Source of the DNA: Dirofilaria immitis
Lineage: Eukaryota > Nematoda > Chromadorea > Rhabditida > Onchocercidae
Direction: 5' to 3'
Length of the DNA stretch: 64,000 nt
Assembly (NCBI GenBank): GCA_024305405.1
Contig: JAKNDB010000109.1
Span: 4,154,001 to 4,218,000 of the forward strand
Position 1 is the stretch's first letter. Every line of letters starts with the position of its first letter. A program made the position numbers and the translations under genes. Shown here in pieces: positions 24,778-37,800 of this stretch. The notes below the pieces were generated by a model. The model made no database searches. It was not told where the DNA came from and saw only the letters and a list, made by a program, of their open reading frames with translations.

Positions 24778-25025
24778 CTAGTAATGTACGTTTGTCTTCA
24801 ATCAACGAAAATAAAATAAATAGAACTTCGTCGAATAAAAATAAAATAAATAAAACTTCGTCGAATAAAAATAAAACAAATAGAACTTTGTCGAATAAGA
24901 TGAATTTGCCTTTGACATGTCATAATGTTGCTCCAACCTTTTTCAACAGAAATCGCCTCATTTTAAAGAGAATACTAAATATAATTATGACATATGGCAA
25001 TAAACTGGATTTTAGATTACTATGA
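24778..25025 (+). CDS. Hypothetical exon with ten-residue Asn/Lys/Ser repeats
   Basis: An acceptor-like TTTTCAACAG precedes a frame open to the TGA at 25023-25025. It encodes three near-identical ten-residue units of the type NKNKINRTSS from a 30-bp tandem repeat, then a basic tail. I do not recognise it and see no upstream exon. It could be the last exon of an unknown gene or chance opening of a repeat. Confidence 0.25.
24811..24900 (+). repeat. Three copies of a 30-bp tandem repeat
   Basis: Units at 24811-24840, 24841-24870 and 24871-24900 share the core TAGAACTTCGTCGAATAA with a few substitutions. The period is a multiple of three and the frame stays open through all copies. Confidence 0.9.
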
Positions 25026-25493
25026 GATAATATGTCTAGCCGAAATCTAATTTATGGAATTTTAAATAAGGAAATGAAGTTTATGACACTTGAGAAATTC
25101 TCAAGTAATTTCTTGAAAACACAGTTGCAAATATTTTTTCGCAACTTTCAACAATGGTGAAGGGATGAAGCTGCTGTTTAAATGGATCAGGCGGAATAAA
25201 ATTATTCCAATTGATTCAACATTTATACGGTGCTCGTTAATTTCACAGTCTGTAGGATTGAGAATACATACAAAAAGAAAAGTCAAATTTGATGATTGAG
25301 AATGAATGCATGTTTTCCATGAATTCAAAAATATTTTAAAAACTAAACTTCACATAATAACTAGAACAAATAGCAATATTTTGAAGGTTATAAGGGTATT
25401 TAAATAATTCATTTAAAGTGAGATATCTTAAGGTTTCCTATGTTTATCAACATTAATGTTGTTAGGGAATAATGGACGTAACTTTTTTCTAAG
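25026..25493. other. Spacer between two small hypothetical ORFs, nothing recognised
   Basis: AT-rich sequence with no supported feature. A 75-codon minus-strand open frame at 25101-25328 has no recognisable family and no splice context. Confidence 0.4.
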
Positions 25494-25754
25494 TTGTTGA
25501 AGATATCAGCTGCAAAGATAACCTTTGTTAGTGTGTCATATGATGCGGTGATGTTGAAAAATATTCAGCGTATTCTAAAGTATAACGTTAGTGGAACGGA
25601 GATCTTTTTCTACACTAATGATCATCGATCAAAGCCATATGTTCTCAAATTATTTCTTGCTGAAAGTTTTCTTTTTGTCTTGGACTTTGTCATTCCTTGC
25701 TTTAAGCTGATTAAAATACGACAAAGGAAATTAATTAATAAATTGAAGGAATGA
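25494..25754 (+). CDS. Hypothetical small ORF, possible terminal exon
   Basis: Open for 86 codons to a TGA at 25752-25754, starting right after an acceptor-like TTTTTTCTAAG. The product would be basic with one hydrophobic stretch (FLAESFLFVLDFVIPCF). No family is recognised. With the ORF 500 bases upstream it might belong to an unknown plus-strand gene, but no joining exon structure is evident. Confidence 0.25.
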   Translation: MLKISAAKITFVSVSYDAVMLKNIQRILKYNVSGTEIFFYTNDHRSKPYVLKLFLAESFLFVLDFVIPCFKLIKIRQRKLINKLKE

Positions 25755-28200
25755 GTAAAAAAAAAAAATCATTTCTGTCATTTAACACCATTCATTTCTC
25801 AAAATGTAGTAAAATTGGAATTAAGCAAGGGTAAACATTCAGTTAACAGGTTAGTGGATCAAAGTATGTTATCACCGATTTTCAAGCATTAAAAAATTTC
25901 ACTATTGCTCTAATAGATATATAGTAAACCTAATAAACCTAATAAGAAGCGGTTTTTAGAGTAATAGAGACATTCTTATCACGCTACTTCGGTATGTATC
26001 CGGAATTTCAATTCGATAAACGAAATGGGCTACAGTTGGTTTCATTTTCCAACTTTATGCATATTGTTGCATCCAAAAATCTTGACTAAGAGAAATCAAA
26101 AATCAGAATGTGTTTGGTAGTAAAACTAGCTTTAAATTCCCAAAAGAGATTTATGAAGAATATAAGAAAAGAAAGTATCAACTCCAGAAACTTTTTATCC
26201 AAAACAAAACTCCATAATTTATAGTTTATTTTATGTTCCAAGAATCTCAGGGAAAATATTGAGAATATCGCACTAAAGGACCAAACAATCTAAATAGAAT
26301 CGAGAGGATACTAAATTAACGAATCACTTTCGCTAATGAATCAGTAAATTTTATGTTATATGTCACATGAAACAACTGGTTTTTGAAAAACTTGTCAAAT
26401 GAAACGGAAATTTGGCAACAAATACAATATCATCCAACCTGATATATTATGTTAAGCATTAAATTTGGAAGAGAAACAGCAATTTCATAAAATCGCATTT
26501 TTCATGATAATCATGTCCGAATATGATATAGATACATTGAAACGTTGTTTATTAATCTACATGAATCTCTCCGGTTTTTTCGAAATTTTCACCTTATTAC
26601 AATCTTGCTTGGAAATAATTGCTTTGTTTTTCTTTCCAAAATGACCATTGAGATCTATTACGATAAGTATTCACAAGTTCATATGCAAACATAATATAGA
26701 CTGAGACTGATATAGTAAATTAACGACTGAAATTTTAGAATTGGAGGAATTAATCAATTAGCCATTTCATATTGAGCTTCTAAATGGTTGATACCGTAAA
26801 AATCATCGATATTTTTAAGAATATTCCCCTTATTTCATAAACAACATAGTTTTCCAGCATTCCTTCATTGCAAAATTTACGATTCGGAGTCAGATAACAG
26901 CAGTAAGATGAAAATTACTTTAAAAAGTATTATCAAATTATAGGGCTAAATATGATGACAATAAGCAAATTCTTCATTTTTCAAGCATATGTAGTGTTCA
27001 GAGAATAGACTTGGATACTCTTCAGTGTTTGTTAATCTAAAAACAAATAAAAGTGAAAGGATGTACTGGAATAGATATATACGTAGTTGAACTTCAGCTC
27101 ATAAAATTGGGTTTATCTGAATAATTTGCTCGGATTTCTAATTTTTCTATTGTGCCTTGAGTAGGTTCTTGATATTTCATTGTTTTCTACATTATCTCTC
27201 ATAATAAGGAAGCAGTACCCGACTGATGCTGAAGATTACAGAATTACAATGTTAACTCACTGCAGCAACCCCTCTCTGTACCTTTGAACAGGAACGAAAA
27301 ATTTTCTTAAATTATTGCCTCGCAAAAAATGATAAGGACATCCGGGATGGAACTAACGTTAAAAGTGCATGAAAATGTTCTCAAATCAATTTCTTTTATT
27401 TTCGTGACACATTTCAGAATGCAAAATCTTTCCATTTACTGCCTTGTATCTTTTTCGTAACAGCACTATTTTGGGAGAGTTTCATCATTACCTTGCGTTT
27501 TTTTTTGAAATTTCTGATTCTATCGTTAGGTCTTCTATAAGTTTTCAATTTCTTTATCATATCCTCGAAGATTTCTGATCCAGCTACTGGATCTTCATCA
27601 TCAAAATTCTGATGGTGATGAAAACTGTGTCATTTCGTGCCTGTAAAAGCTGCAATCACAGTTGGGAATGTGGCGTTGACATCGACTATTCCATGTCATT
27701 CAGAAACTGATCCCTCCTATAATTCGGAATATTTCATCTGATTGAGCATGTATACACGCTCACGAACATGTACATAAAGAAATGTCAAAAAGACGTGAGT
27801 ATTCTGTAAGTCATACAATAATGGAACAATAATAAGTAGATCATATGAAAAATAATCTCTTTCACTGAAAAAAAAAAAACTTTTATTGGAAAAAATCATT
27901 ACACATACATACATGGAAGAAATGTGAAATGTGACATTGGCACCGATTAAATGAAAATTCGGCGGTGAACATCGAATTCGCAATGAAACACACGAATTAA
28001 ATTAGGAACTGATGCACCGCGATTATTTGAAATTCTAAGATGCGAGATACGCCGCGATTATTTGAAATTTTAACATTCTCTTGCATATTACCACTGAAAA
28101 TAAGCGTAAAATTTTACGCAATTATGCATTGATGGCTAATAATACTACTACTTATTTGACCATAGTTCCTGCATAGAAGAGAAGATACCACGGTGCAGAA
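25755..28200. other. Gene-poor region, nothing recognised
   Basis: About 2.4 kb of AT-rich sequence. Open frames are short, lack codon structure and have no family resemblance. A minus-strand frame at 27717-27983 is hydrophobic and not convincing. No RNA gene seen. Confidence 0.5.
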
Positions 28201-30790
28201 CTTGGAATTAATGACGATTTAACTGTCACAGAATTACCGCAGAATTGAAGGATTTGGATTTTTCAACGATATTTGCCGAGATAAGGAGTTGACCGCAATG
28301 GCATCGTTGAGATCATGCGTTATAGTTGCTAAACTGCAGTTCCATTTTTCTTACGGACAATGGAGCAGATTAAAATTAGTGAAAAGTCGACGAACGATAG
28401 AGAAATATTCAGGTGATATTGTCTTCTGATTTCGGAATTGTTCAAAAAAGTCTGAAAAATTTTATAAACTTTTGTGTATTTTTTTTTGGACAAAGTATTT
28501 GAAAGTACGCACGAAATGATTGTTAGAATATGGATGGAAAAGTAGCAATATTTTTATATGTTTGAACCATTGAACATGCAGTCGGTAGAGAGAACTGCGT
28601 ATTCTACACTGCATCATCGTCAGGAACGACATTCCGAAATAAAAACTTTGTTAAGAGTATGAAAAATTGTTGATGCGGTCTTTTGTTCTTTGATAAGGAT
28701 GTATGAGAGTTTTAGAAAAAACAACAGATTTTTAGGAAATTTCGAAAAGAAGCAGAAAGTAACGTTCAGCCAGAGCTTCTGCATAACATTTATAAAGGTG
28801 TGATCATAAGGGTTAAGTTTGAAGTCAAGAAAACAGTTTAGATTTGTGAGTAGATTTAACTGCTACTTTGAATTGATAAGGGACTATACAAGACTTTTGA
28901 TCTTATTGATTTCGGGTTGATGGACATGGCTGCAACAGAAACTCTTTATTCGGCTTATTTGGATGAGCATGAGAAAGGCATAAAGGAATAAGAATCTCAA
29001 GAGATGTAGGAGCAAGTCATTTTCCTTATATTAGACGACCATCGACAAAAATAAATGAGTCCTTACGATTTAAATGTGTTTGTAGTATTGTGGTCATTAT
29101 GATTAGGGCATTCTGAAAAGAACCAACATCAGTTTGCGACTGAATTATATCGACCATTTGTCTTGGCTTACATACATTCAGAGAATTTGCTGAATTTAAC
29201 CAATGATTAGGAATGGAAGACGGGCTTGGCCAACTTTAGAAGTACTATGATCCTGAACGTTAAATCAGCTATAACACAAAGCTGAACACTTTTCTTTTTG
29301 CAAGCAAGAGTATGAGATCAGAAACTGGATTTCAATCATGGGAATGATTAAGGATGAAGATCCATAGAACACTGTCTTCTCAATTAGGTCTAAAAACAGT
29401 AAAAAATAATCACTTCAGTTCCGTAAATAGGAATGTCAATAATTTGCACAGTGCGTGCAGATCATACTGCATAAGATTGAAATTACAAAATAACTTGAAT
29501 TTTGATGAAAATGGCGTCGCATTATTTGGACTAATCGAATTTGACATTATTGAAAGGAAATTGTCCAAATAGGTCTGAAAATAATGGTAACCTGGATGAA
29601 TACGATGTAATAATTGTTTAAATTGTGAAAAAAGTGAAGAATGGAAAAGTGGTATGTCAAAATATTTCGAAACAATTATTAGAAACCGAATATGTCGGCT
29701 AATAAAATAAATATTTCACGTTAGAGACAGCAAACTCTCTTAAATACAGAAGTCAAAGTTCAAGATCGGAAATCGTAGAATCCATTATTTGCCGAGAAAA
29801 TTTAAATTCTGACTTCACTTCAACGTAAACATTCTCGATGAGTAAACGTGTCCACTTTAGTATGAAAAGTTCTATTTGAAGATAAGCATCAGAGAAATAA
29901 AGTGTTGATAAAAGAGCACCATCATAAAACATTAAAAAATGCTATCCGAAACAGAAATTTTTAAAAAAACGCTATCCAGAAACAGAAATTTTTAAAAAAA
30001 AATGCCATCTAGAAACAGAAGGCTATGCTGAGGTTAATAGAGAAATTCTCAAATTCGGACAGAACAACAATTCAAGTTATTCATGAAAAGTGATTAACTT
30101 CGGATATCACTTCTCTTTTCTCGAGTCTACCTAGTGCAACATTTTTTGCAGAAATGCAATAAAAGAATCGAGGATTCGATCAGGAAAGAAATGAACGCCT
30201 GACGAAGTCATACTCTGAAATACTTACAACAACTAAACTTATTGCTGCACACGCGACGAACTTCTTCGCATTATAAGCATTCAGAACATACGCAGAAAAT
30301 GTATTTGGAGAGAGTTTTCTTGGAACCTATAGAACAGTTGCTTGAAAAGGCATAATGATTTATTGTACTTGAGGAATGGAGAGACTGAAAGTGGATGCAC
30401 TGTACGCGTCAAACTATGGGATTAATTTGAACTGTCAAGTACATTTAAACTTACCTTACAAGTAACAAGATCGTTAGTGAAAATGACAGCCAGAACAATA
30501 TTCTGGCAAATGTTGTGAGGAATCATTTCGTTTCCGAGTTGAAAACGATGTAATGGAGCTTAGTTAAGCTGATAGCTAATGGAAAAGACCAGATAAGCTT
30601 ACTGAATCATTTAGGTTTGCACATGCCAGCAAGTCTTCGAGGTACTGACGAAGAAAGTTTATTGAAGTGAAAAAAACTCCGTTTCGCTTCCTAGTTTCTC
30701 ACAAAAACGAAGGTGCAGTTTTGGGCCTTCGTATCTATCACTATGCTGATTTGAGGTTTGAATTCAGAAATTCCTGGGGAAGGAGGACTG
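28201..30790 (+). pseudogene. Probable decayed plus-strand coding sequence
   Basis: Several protein-like segments on the plus strand are broken by stops and frame changes. Examples: near 28260-28430 a 50-codon segment; near 28900-28990 one reading DFGLMDMAATETLYSAYLDE; at 30150-30354, after an acceptor-like TTTTTTGCAG, a frame with one TGA reading KCNKRIEDSIRKEM and then YLERVFLEPIEQLLEKA; at 30463-30669 a frame with one TAA reading NILANVVRNHFVSELKTM and then LLNHLGLHMPASLRGTDEES. The YLERVFLEPIEQLLEKA piece has the look of a BAR-like helix, but that is a guess. These may be remnants of one gene or of several elements. Confidence 0.35.
29939..30021 (+). repeat. Short tandem repeat, about 31 bp, nearly three copies
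   Basis: The core GCTATCC(A)GAAACAGAAATTTTTAAAAAA occurs twice back to back, and a third diverged copy (GCCATCTAGAAACAGAA) follows. The copies differ by short A-run lengths. Confidence 0.8.
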
Positions 30791-31843
30791 CATATGGAAG
30801 ATTATAATTGTTTGAGTAAAGAGATCATACAGGATAAGGATTTAATGAAAAACATAACATATCCGTACTGTGTTGTTGTTGATGTAACGTCATTTCTGTG
30901 ATGCTTAACTTTATTTGTTTCCAGTTCCTTTATATCATTTATCACAGCTGTTTTAAAATTCTTGTCTTCTATGTCACATCCCTTGATTTCGCACTTAATA
31001 ATTACTATCACTGCTCTAGTTATCCATAATGATACTTCTGAGCAGCATTATTATACTGTCATGTTTCTTGGTATAGAAGAATATAAGCGTTATTACTAAC
31101 TTGATCAGTAACAAATGTGGACCATGCACAACTTGCATGAATCCCCAAACCGATCTACTGTGAATTCCCTTAAGAACAGAAATCAACTGAATGAGAGATA
31201 TATTTTAGAAAATTACAAAAGCCACGAAGAGCCTACCAACTGCTAGATGAATTAACATAATCTACCAAATGTCTCTCATCCTAAACTATCCTAACCAGCC
31301 TAAATGAACTTGACCTCACGTACATCAAACATCAAACTTCCTTATCCGGGCTATTCTGTCACCTAATTTGGTATTTCACGGTTGGCCGCTACTTTTAATT
31401 TTGGTGATAAATATTCGCATAGTTGGGCACAAGTGGGAGGAGGCGGTTGTGTTTGTTAGTTCAGGTATTGTCTTTCGCAATTTAGAAATGTTTTTTTTAT
31501 ATACAACCTCAGATGGTGCAATTTGTGGAAGTGGTTTGATACTATAGAAGTTCCTGTAATAATCACTTCATAGTTTTTGTAATATCAAGTATCCAACATC
31601 GATTTATATCCGCCCGTGTTTGACTAAGCAGATGGGCATCTTAAATTTAGTTTTCAGGAGTAAGAAATTCGTGGGATTTGTCGTCTACCGACAGGATAAG
31701 GATTGTGAAAGAAATTTAACAGCAGACTTGTGGATGGGTTAAGTTGCTCCGGAAAGACGGAGTTGAGAAGGTAAGTTTCTCAATTTATTCTGTAAAAAAT
31801 TCTCGCTAAAATAAATCTTTACATTTCAGGTTAACTTGTTTGT
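30791..31843. other. Upstream region of BTAF1, with a probable 5' untranslated exon
   Basis: No coding gene seen. A consensus donor GAAG|GTAAGT at about 31770 and the acceptor TTTACATTTCAG ending at 31829 frame a 5' untranslated intron just ahead of the BTAF1 start codon. The minus-strand open frame at 30802-31011 is unsupported. Confidence 0.45.
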
Positions 31844-34800
31844 ATGGTGCAAAGCACCACAAAAAAAATGGAAAAGCAGGCGAATAGGACAGAACGGCTT
31901 GGCGCACTGTTGTCATCACGCAATGCTTTGGTTCGACGTGAAGCCGCTCAAGCTCTTGGCCATTTCCTCTCACAAATCCCTATGTTATTGATATCCTGAA
32001 GTATGTCTAACATATAAATATTCATGAACTTTTGCATATAAAGCTTCCTTATCTAGGAGCAGTAGCTGTGCATCATTCAGTGTAGTGTATCTTCCATTGG
32101 TATTATATTAAACGTCGTACGTATTAGCAGTCGATTGATTGGGTGGCTCAGGCGTAGTGGTCGTTCGTTATGAAGGTATGTAGAAAGTGGTCTGTTGTAT
32201 ACCACGTAATTCAGTTTTTTTCTGTTTTGAAGGAATAATTTCCAAGCAAATGCATGGGATACACGGGAGGCAGCAGTTGAGGCGTTTCGGGCTATCCTTA
32301 AAGCTATGCCTTTCAAAAGTCAAGTTATTTCACCGCGAATTGACAGTATTTCTCGGCTGAATTTGAGAGATACTGTACGTACATATCATCCGTTACTCAG
32401 GTAATTTAATGTCTGTAGTTTAAATTTTTGTTTGAATAATGGGAAACTGACGTGAAAAGTGAAATACTTGGGTTTGGATTTGTGCATCTTCAAATTCTAG
32501 TTGTGAAGCGGAATTGGTGACACGAATGGGTGTCTGTAGTTTCGGTGAACAACGTAAATTGGTTGACGAACAGCTTGATTTCCAATCTGTTATTGGTATA
32601 TCATCTGGGACGTTTCTTTCGGAGGATGATTTCAGTTCGTCCGGAAATGTTAAAGAAACTACCCCAGAAAGAAAGGTTTGTTAATTTTTTTGTGTTTTTT
32701 ATAATTAAATAATCTAACAGATGGAATTATTAGATAATATCGGGATGAATTTATGATTTGATACCAAATTCTATTCTTTGAATGGCATAAATTTACTTTT
32801 AATGGAGGGTTATAGTAATAATGAATGCAGCCTTGCTGCTTGTAAAAAGGGTGTTAATAAATTGTTAATGTAAAAGAGAAATTCTAGAAAACATATGTCT
32901 CGGAAAAATTTGATTTACGTGCAGTCCGTTCATACAGCTCATATAGTGAAGTGTAGAATAAATTTAAACACCTCACCCTGTATCCTTTTTCAAACACTAG
33001 CCAACATCACAAATAGGCTTTTGTTGATGTAGATATTTATGGCGTTATTTACATAGAATTTTAATGAGCCATTCTTTTGTAGCACCAAATCATTTCAGTT
33101 AGATCTCGTTGCAACTACCGATACTATTGGCTGCGACGATAGCTTGGAAGAGCTAGATGCAGCAATATATTCAGTCTGCATCCGGTTAATGCGGGATGTA
33201 GTCGATGTGAAATGGGAAATTCGGCATGGGGCTGCTCTGGCAATAGCTTGTATTTTAACAGTTGCCCCATCGCGGTATGTTGTAATATTTACATATAATT
33301 TCTAATTTTAGAGAATCCATTTCATTTAAGAATTAAATTAGGAATTTTTTTTCGAAAAATTTAAACGCGATTGAATTTTGAGGCTTTCTCCGTCATTGGT
33401 AGATGTTCTAGCAACTAGGCTTTTTCAAACTATTGCGCTCTGATAAATTCATTGATTTTTCTTCCGGAAGGTCAGTTGTTTGATTATTGTTGATTAATTT
33501 GTTCTCAGATTGTAAGCAGTTGAAGTTTTATGCCAAACCTTTCAGTGAATAATTAAATTGTGAAATTCATTTGCTATAATTTAGAACTAATTCAAGTTCA
33601 TTTCTTGTGTTCTGAACTAATTTCGTGATTTCTTTTATGCATAAACTCATTTTAGGACAGCAGTAGGTCCAGTTCGCGAAGCAGTTGCAGAATGTATTGC
33701 ACGATTAACAATGGTTTTTCCTTCTTCGGGATTTGTAGATATCATTTTTGATCATATATACATGTTGCATAAAATGACTGATGGCATTCAAGCTGAATGT
33801 TATAACGCTAATGATTTGGAATCCCATAAGCGCGTAAGTTTTTGAATATATGGTTTGAGAAGTTCTGTAGATGGATGATCGGTTAATATTAGTTTTGACT
33901 AAAATAGTTTATTGGCATTCATAAATATTGCGGTCGCTTAGCTGTAACAATGTATTTATGTTTCTGAGATACTAAATATGATCTAGATTTTCTGATTAAA
34001 TAATTATTATGAAGTGAAGATTAAATCAATATCACTGTAAAAACCTATATTTGAATCTGTTCGCACGATTTTTTATGAAACAAAAGTGTATTGTGGATGT
34101 CGACCAGGATGAGTATATGTCAGTAGTTTTTAGTCTGTATATTTTTAGACATGGTTCCATCGTCAGGCGGCATTGCTGATAATAAAATATCACCTTGCTG
34201 GGCCGTATTATGATGTCAAGTTTAATGAAGTTTTCAGATTATTACTATGTTCATTTGAAGACTCCCATGATGAGGTTTACTCGTTGTTCTTCTTATCAGT
34301 TTAAAATTGTTGGGTTTTACTATAAAAAAGCTTTTGCTATATTAATGAGAATTCGAAGAACCAATATTTCTTTTTCGTAACTGAAGGAAGTGAGCTGATA
34401 AAATCAAAGTTATTGCATTTTTTGTGAGTTATTACTTTTTGCTTTCGAAAAAATTTGTTTTACTACTAGATAAGATTAATCCGCTCTATGATTTCATAAA
34501 TTGAAGCTTTAGGTATGTGCTTCAGCTTTATCTGCGATAACAACTCTTTTTGCAAAGATGATTTGAAGCCAGAAGTATCGGAAATGATCTCACATGTGGA
34601 ACACGTCATTTATCGTTTCATCGATTCTACTTGCAATGTTTCGAGAAATCAGGCGAGCTCTTTCAAAATGAATAGTTTTATCAAGAAGGCTATTTCAGTT
34701 AGAAAAATTAACGCTTTTCTTTGAAATCAAATAAAATATATTGAAAAGGTTGATAAATCACTTGATGTTACTCAATCGCTTTCTGAAAACTCAGAAGATT

Positions 34801-37800
34801 ACTGTACTTCCTCCGATATTTCATTTTTTATAGTTGTTGGATATTGATACCGTAGCAGTTGATCTTTTATCATTATTAGCTATTTGGTTGCAAGGTGATT
34901 CTTCACGAAAATTGCCGTATCCTGTATCGAGTAACCTTTCTTATCTCTTGGATCCGTTGCATATCACATTATCGCTTAAAGTAGTCAATGTTTTTTCCGT
35001 ATCATTCTCCAGACCATCGCCCTTAAAGGTTAAAATTGATTCTATGTTTTCGTTAGATTTCAGAGAACGTAGGACACAGAAGTTTGATAGTTATGAAACT
35101 TTGTCTCGACATACGTTTCATAACATCCACGTTTCAGATTTGGTAAAAACAATAGAATAGAATTACTTATTGTTGATTAAAGATAGTTTATTAATGTTTA
35201 ACTATGTTTGATGAAAGTTATAATTTAAATTTAAACTCTTATACTTATCAGACGGGCTGCATACATTTCTCATTGGCTGAATGCATATAAGTTAAATAAA
35301 AAGTAAGATCCCAGAATCTATGCTTTTGACTGAGACTTAAACATTTCTATCAAATCAACCCAAAGTTTTAATTAAAAATTCAAATATTCCAGGATGAGAA
35401 CGAGTATAAGGAATTTGAAACATGTATAATGTCAGTATTAGCATCGTTATTTCATACTGTGCTTTTTGCCGCACCACAAGATACGGAAGATCTCATTGAA
35501 GCTTGTATATTATGCGTTCATCGTATCGTCGAGTATTTTGTATTTGTAAAACATTTACCACAAGCTTTAGTTGAAACAATTGGTCGTTGGACAGCTTGTC
35601 TTCTTATCGATGCACGAAATGCAGAAATTGGTTTGTTGTTGTTATCGTTTACTACATCAGCTTGACTTTTTGTGGAAATATTGAGTATACTCTTCTAGAT
35701 CTCGAAAATGCAATGTGCGTTCAGACGCTAGCCGAAATTCTACGGAATGCCTATGTGGTGATGAAATACGATCTTTGAGCGATATGATTCGGATTGATGT
35801 TGTCTTAACGCGTAAACTACATGTGGCTCGTTTTCTAGCCCTCTGATTTCAGCTATTTATAATTTTCCGTCAAGAGTAACTATTATCATTCATTTAATTC
35901 CTCTATTTGTCGTATTGACTATTTGTTTATCTTTGTCTCTGTATTAAACGGCTCGATTTGCCGACTTTGAGTCTTAAAAACTCCATCCTTACTGAACTTA
36001 CTCGTGTCCGAAACCAGAAATATGCTAGACGGAATGATTGCAGATGGTCGTGGTTATTCTCACGAATAGTGGGAATAATCAGAATGATCAATTTAAAGCT
36101 TAACCGATTTTTTTAACTTTTTAATGGGTTTTATGTGCATAAAATCAATTTCTATTTTAATTTTTAGATAGGCAATCAATTATTAAGTGAAGCAGTCCAG
36201 TTGCTAATTACTCCTACGATGAAGTCTTTACTAATTATGCATAGACTTGGCGGAGTGCTATTAAGTCATGCTTGGTTTACATATGTCTGGTAAGTTTATT
36301 GTTCACTATTTTATTAGCTTGGCTTAAACATCGTCAACATTATTAACTGCGTTCTCTTAGGTTTTTTCATCAGCATTATTTATGAAAACTGAAAAGAAAG
36401 TAGAATGTTGCAACTAGAGATAAGACGAAAACATTATGCTATATTTTTCAAATCTGCTTAATGATATCGAGACTGTTATTCGATATGAATGGTGTTGTTT
36501 GAGGTATTGAACATAATTTTAGCTTCTTCTTCACGCTTCTATATATATTCTAGTGTAACGAAATTATTTTTTTTTCGCTGTTCCTAATCAGCAAATGCTA
36601 ATTTTAAAAACATCAACTTAGATAATGACATTAAAGTAAATTCCACTAACACGTACAGTAATGATATAAGTATTAATGCTAGTAGCAAAGCTACTTTTAG
36701 GAGATCAGGAATAACGATTGATATTCCCAGTTATGTAGCCGAAGTGCTTCACGGTTTAATTATGTCACCAAATGCTGCTTATGATGACGAAAAAATGTTT
36801 TTTTGTATCTCGATAATGCTTATAAAGATTTTGCATCGTACTGTCGAATGAAAGGAGTTAGTGCAACTGAAATATTTGATGTGGAAGGACATGGATATAC
36901 TGTCGATAACAATGCCAGGTTTTTCTTAAAATTATTTTTTTGATAAAATTTCCTAATTATTATGCATCAATTATCTTTACTGAGTTAGATTTCTCTGTTT
37001 TTATATTGTTGCTTAGATTTCTCTGTTTTTATATTGTTGCTTCATACAGTTTGTGGATTTGATGAGATTCTCCGGCATGATGTCTTCTACGAATGTAATT
37101 TTTAACCAAACTTTCTCTTGAGCGTTGAATGTGGTTATATATCTGATCGTCAAGACAGTTGTCACTTTTTGCCAGATCTTAATATTGATGAATTTGTATA
37201 TTTAGTGCACTTTATGATATCTGTCACAACATTCTGAGGGAAGCGAGCGACAGGGAAACACTGCGTTTGAGATATGACAGTTTCAAATATGCCGTGGCAA
37301 CAGCTAAAGCAGTGATGACATCAAATATCTCGTAAATCATTGATTTTTTTATGAAATTTCGTTCTAAGTCATCAGTGCGCGTTGTTTCTGGCTTCAAGTT
37401 TCCATGATAATAGTTCTTTCAGTTTAAAAATATTCCTTTTCATTATGTGAAACATGAGTTTCGATTATTAATTTAATATTTGAAATTAGTTTAATATTTG
37501 TTCAAGTTTATTCATGCTCAGTGGCAGATTATTTAAACTAATTTTTGCAGACGTGTTAATGCACTTATCGTTTCCTCTTTGCTATTGATTTATCCGAGGT
37601 CTTTGTTGGATTCTCCATCTCTAAATCCTTTTGTAAAACCTCTCATGGAACTTATTCGTTTTGAAGAAAACGTAACGCTTGCGCAGTATGCTTTAAATTC
37701 GATACCGATTCTGTTTCGAATAGCTTCTGGTAAAAATTTATTGCTACAAATCATAGCTTTTGTTATGGTTAATCAAATTCTCAAATGGTCACTATTCTGT

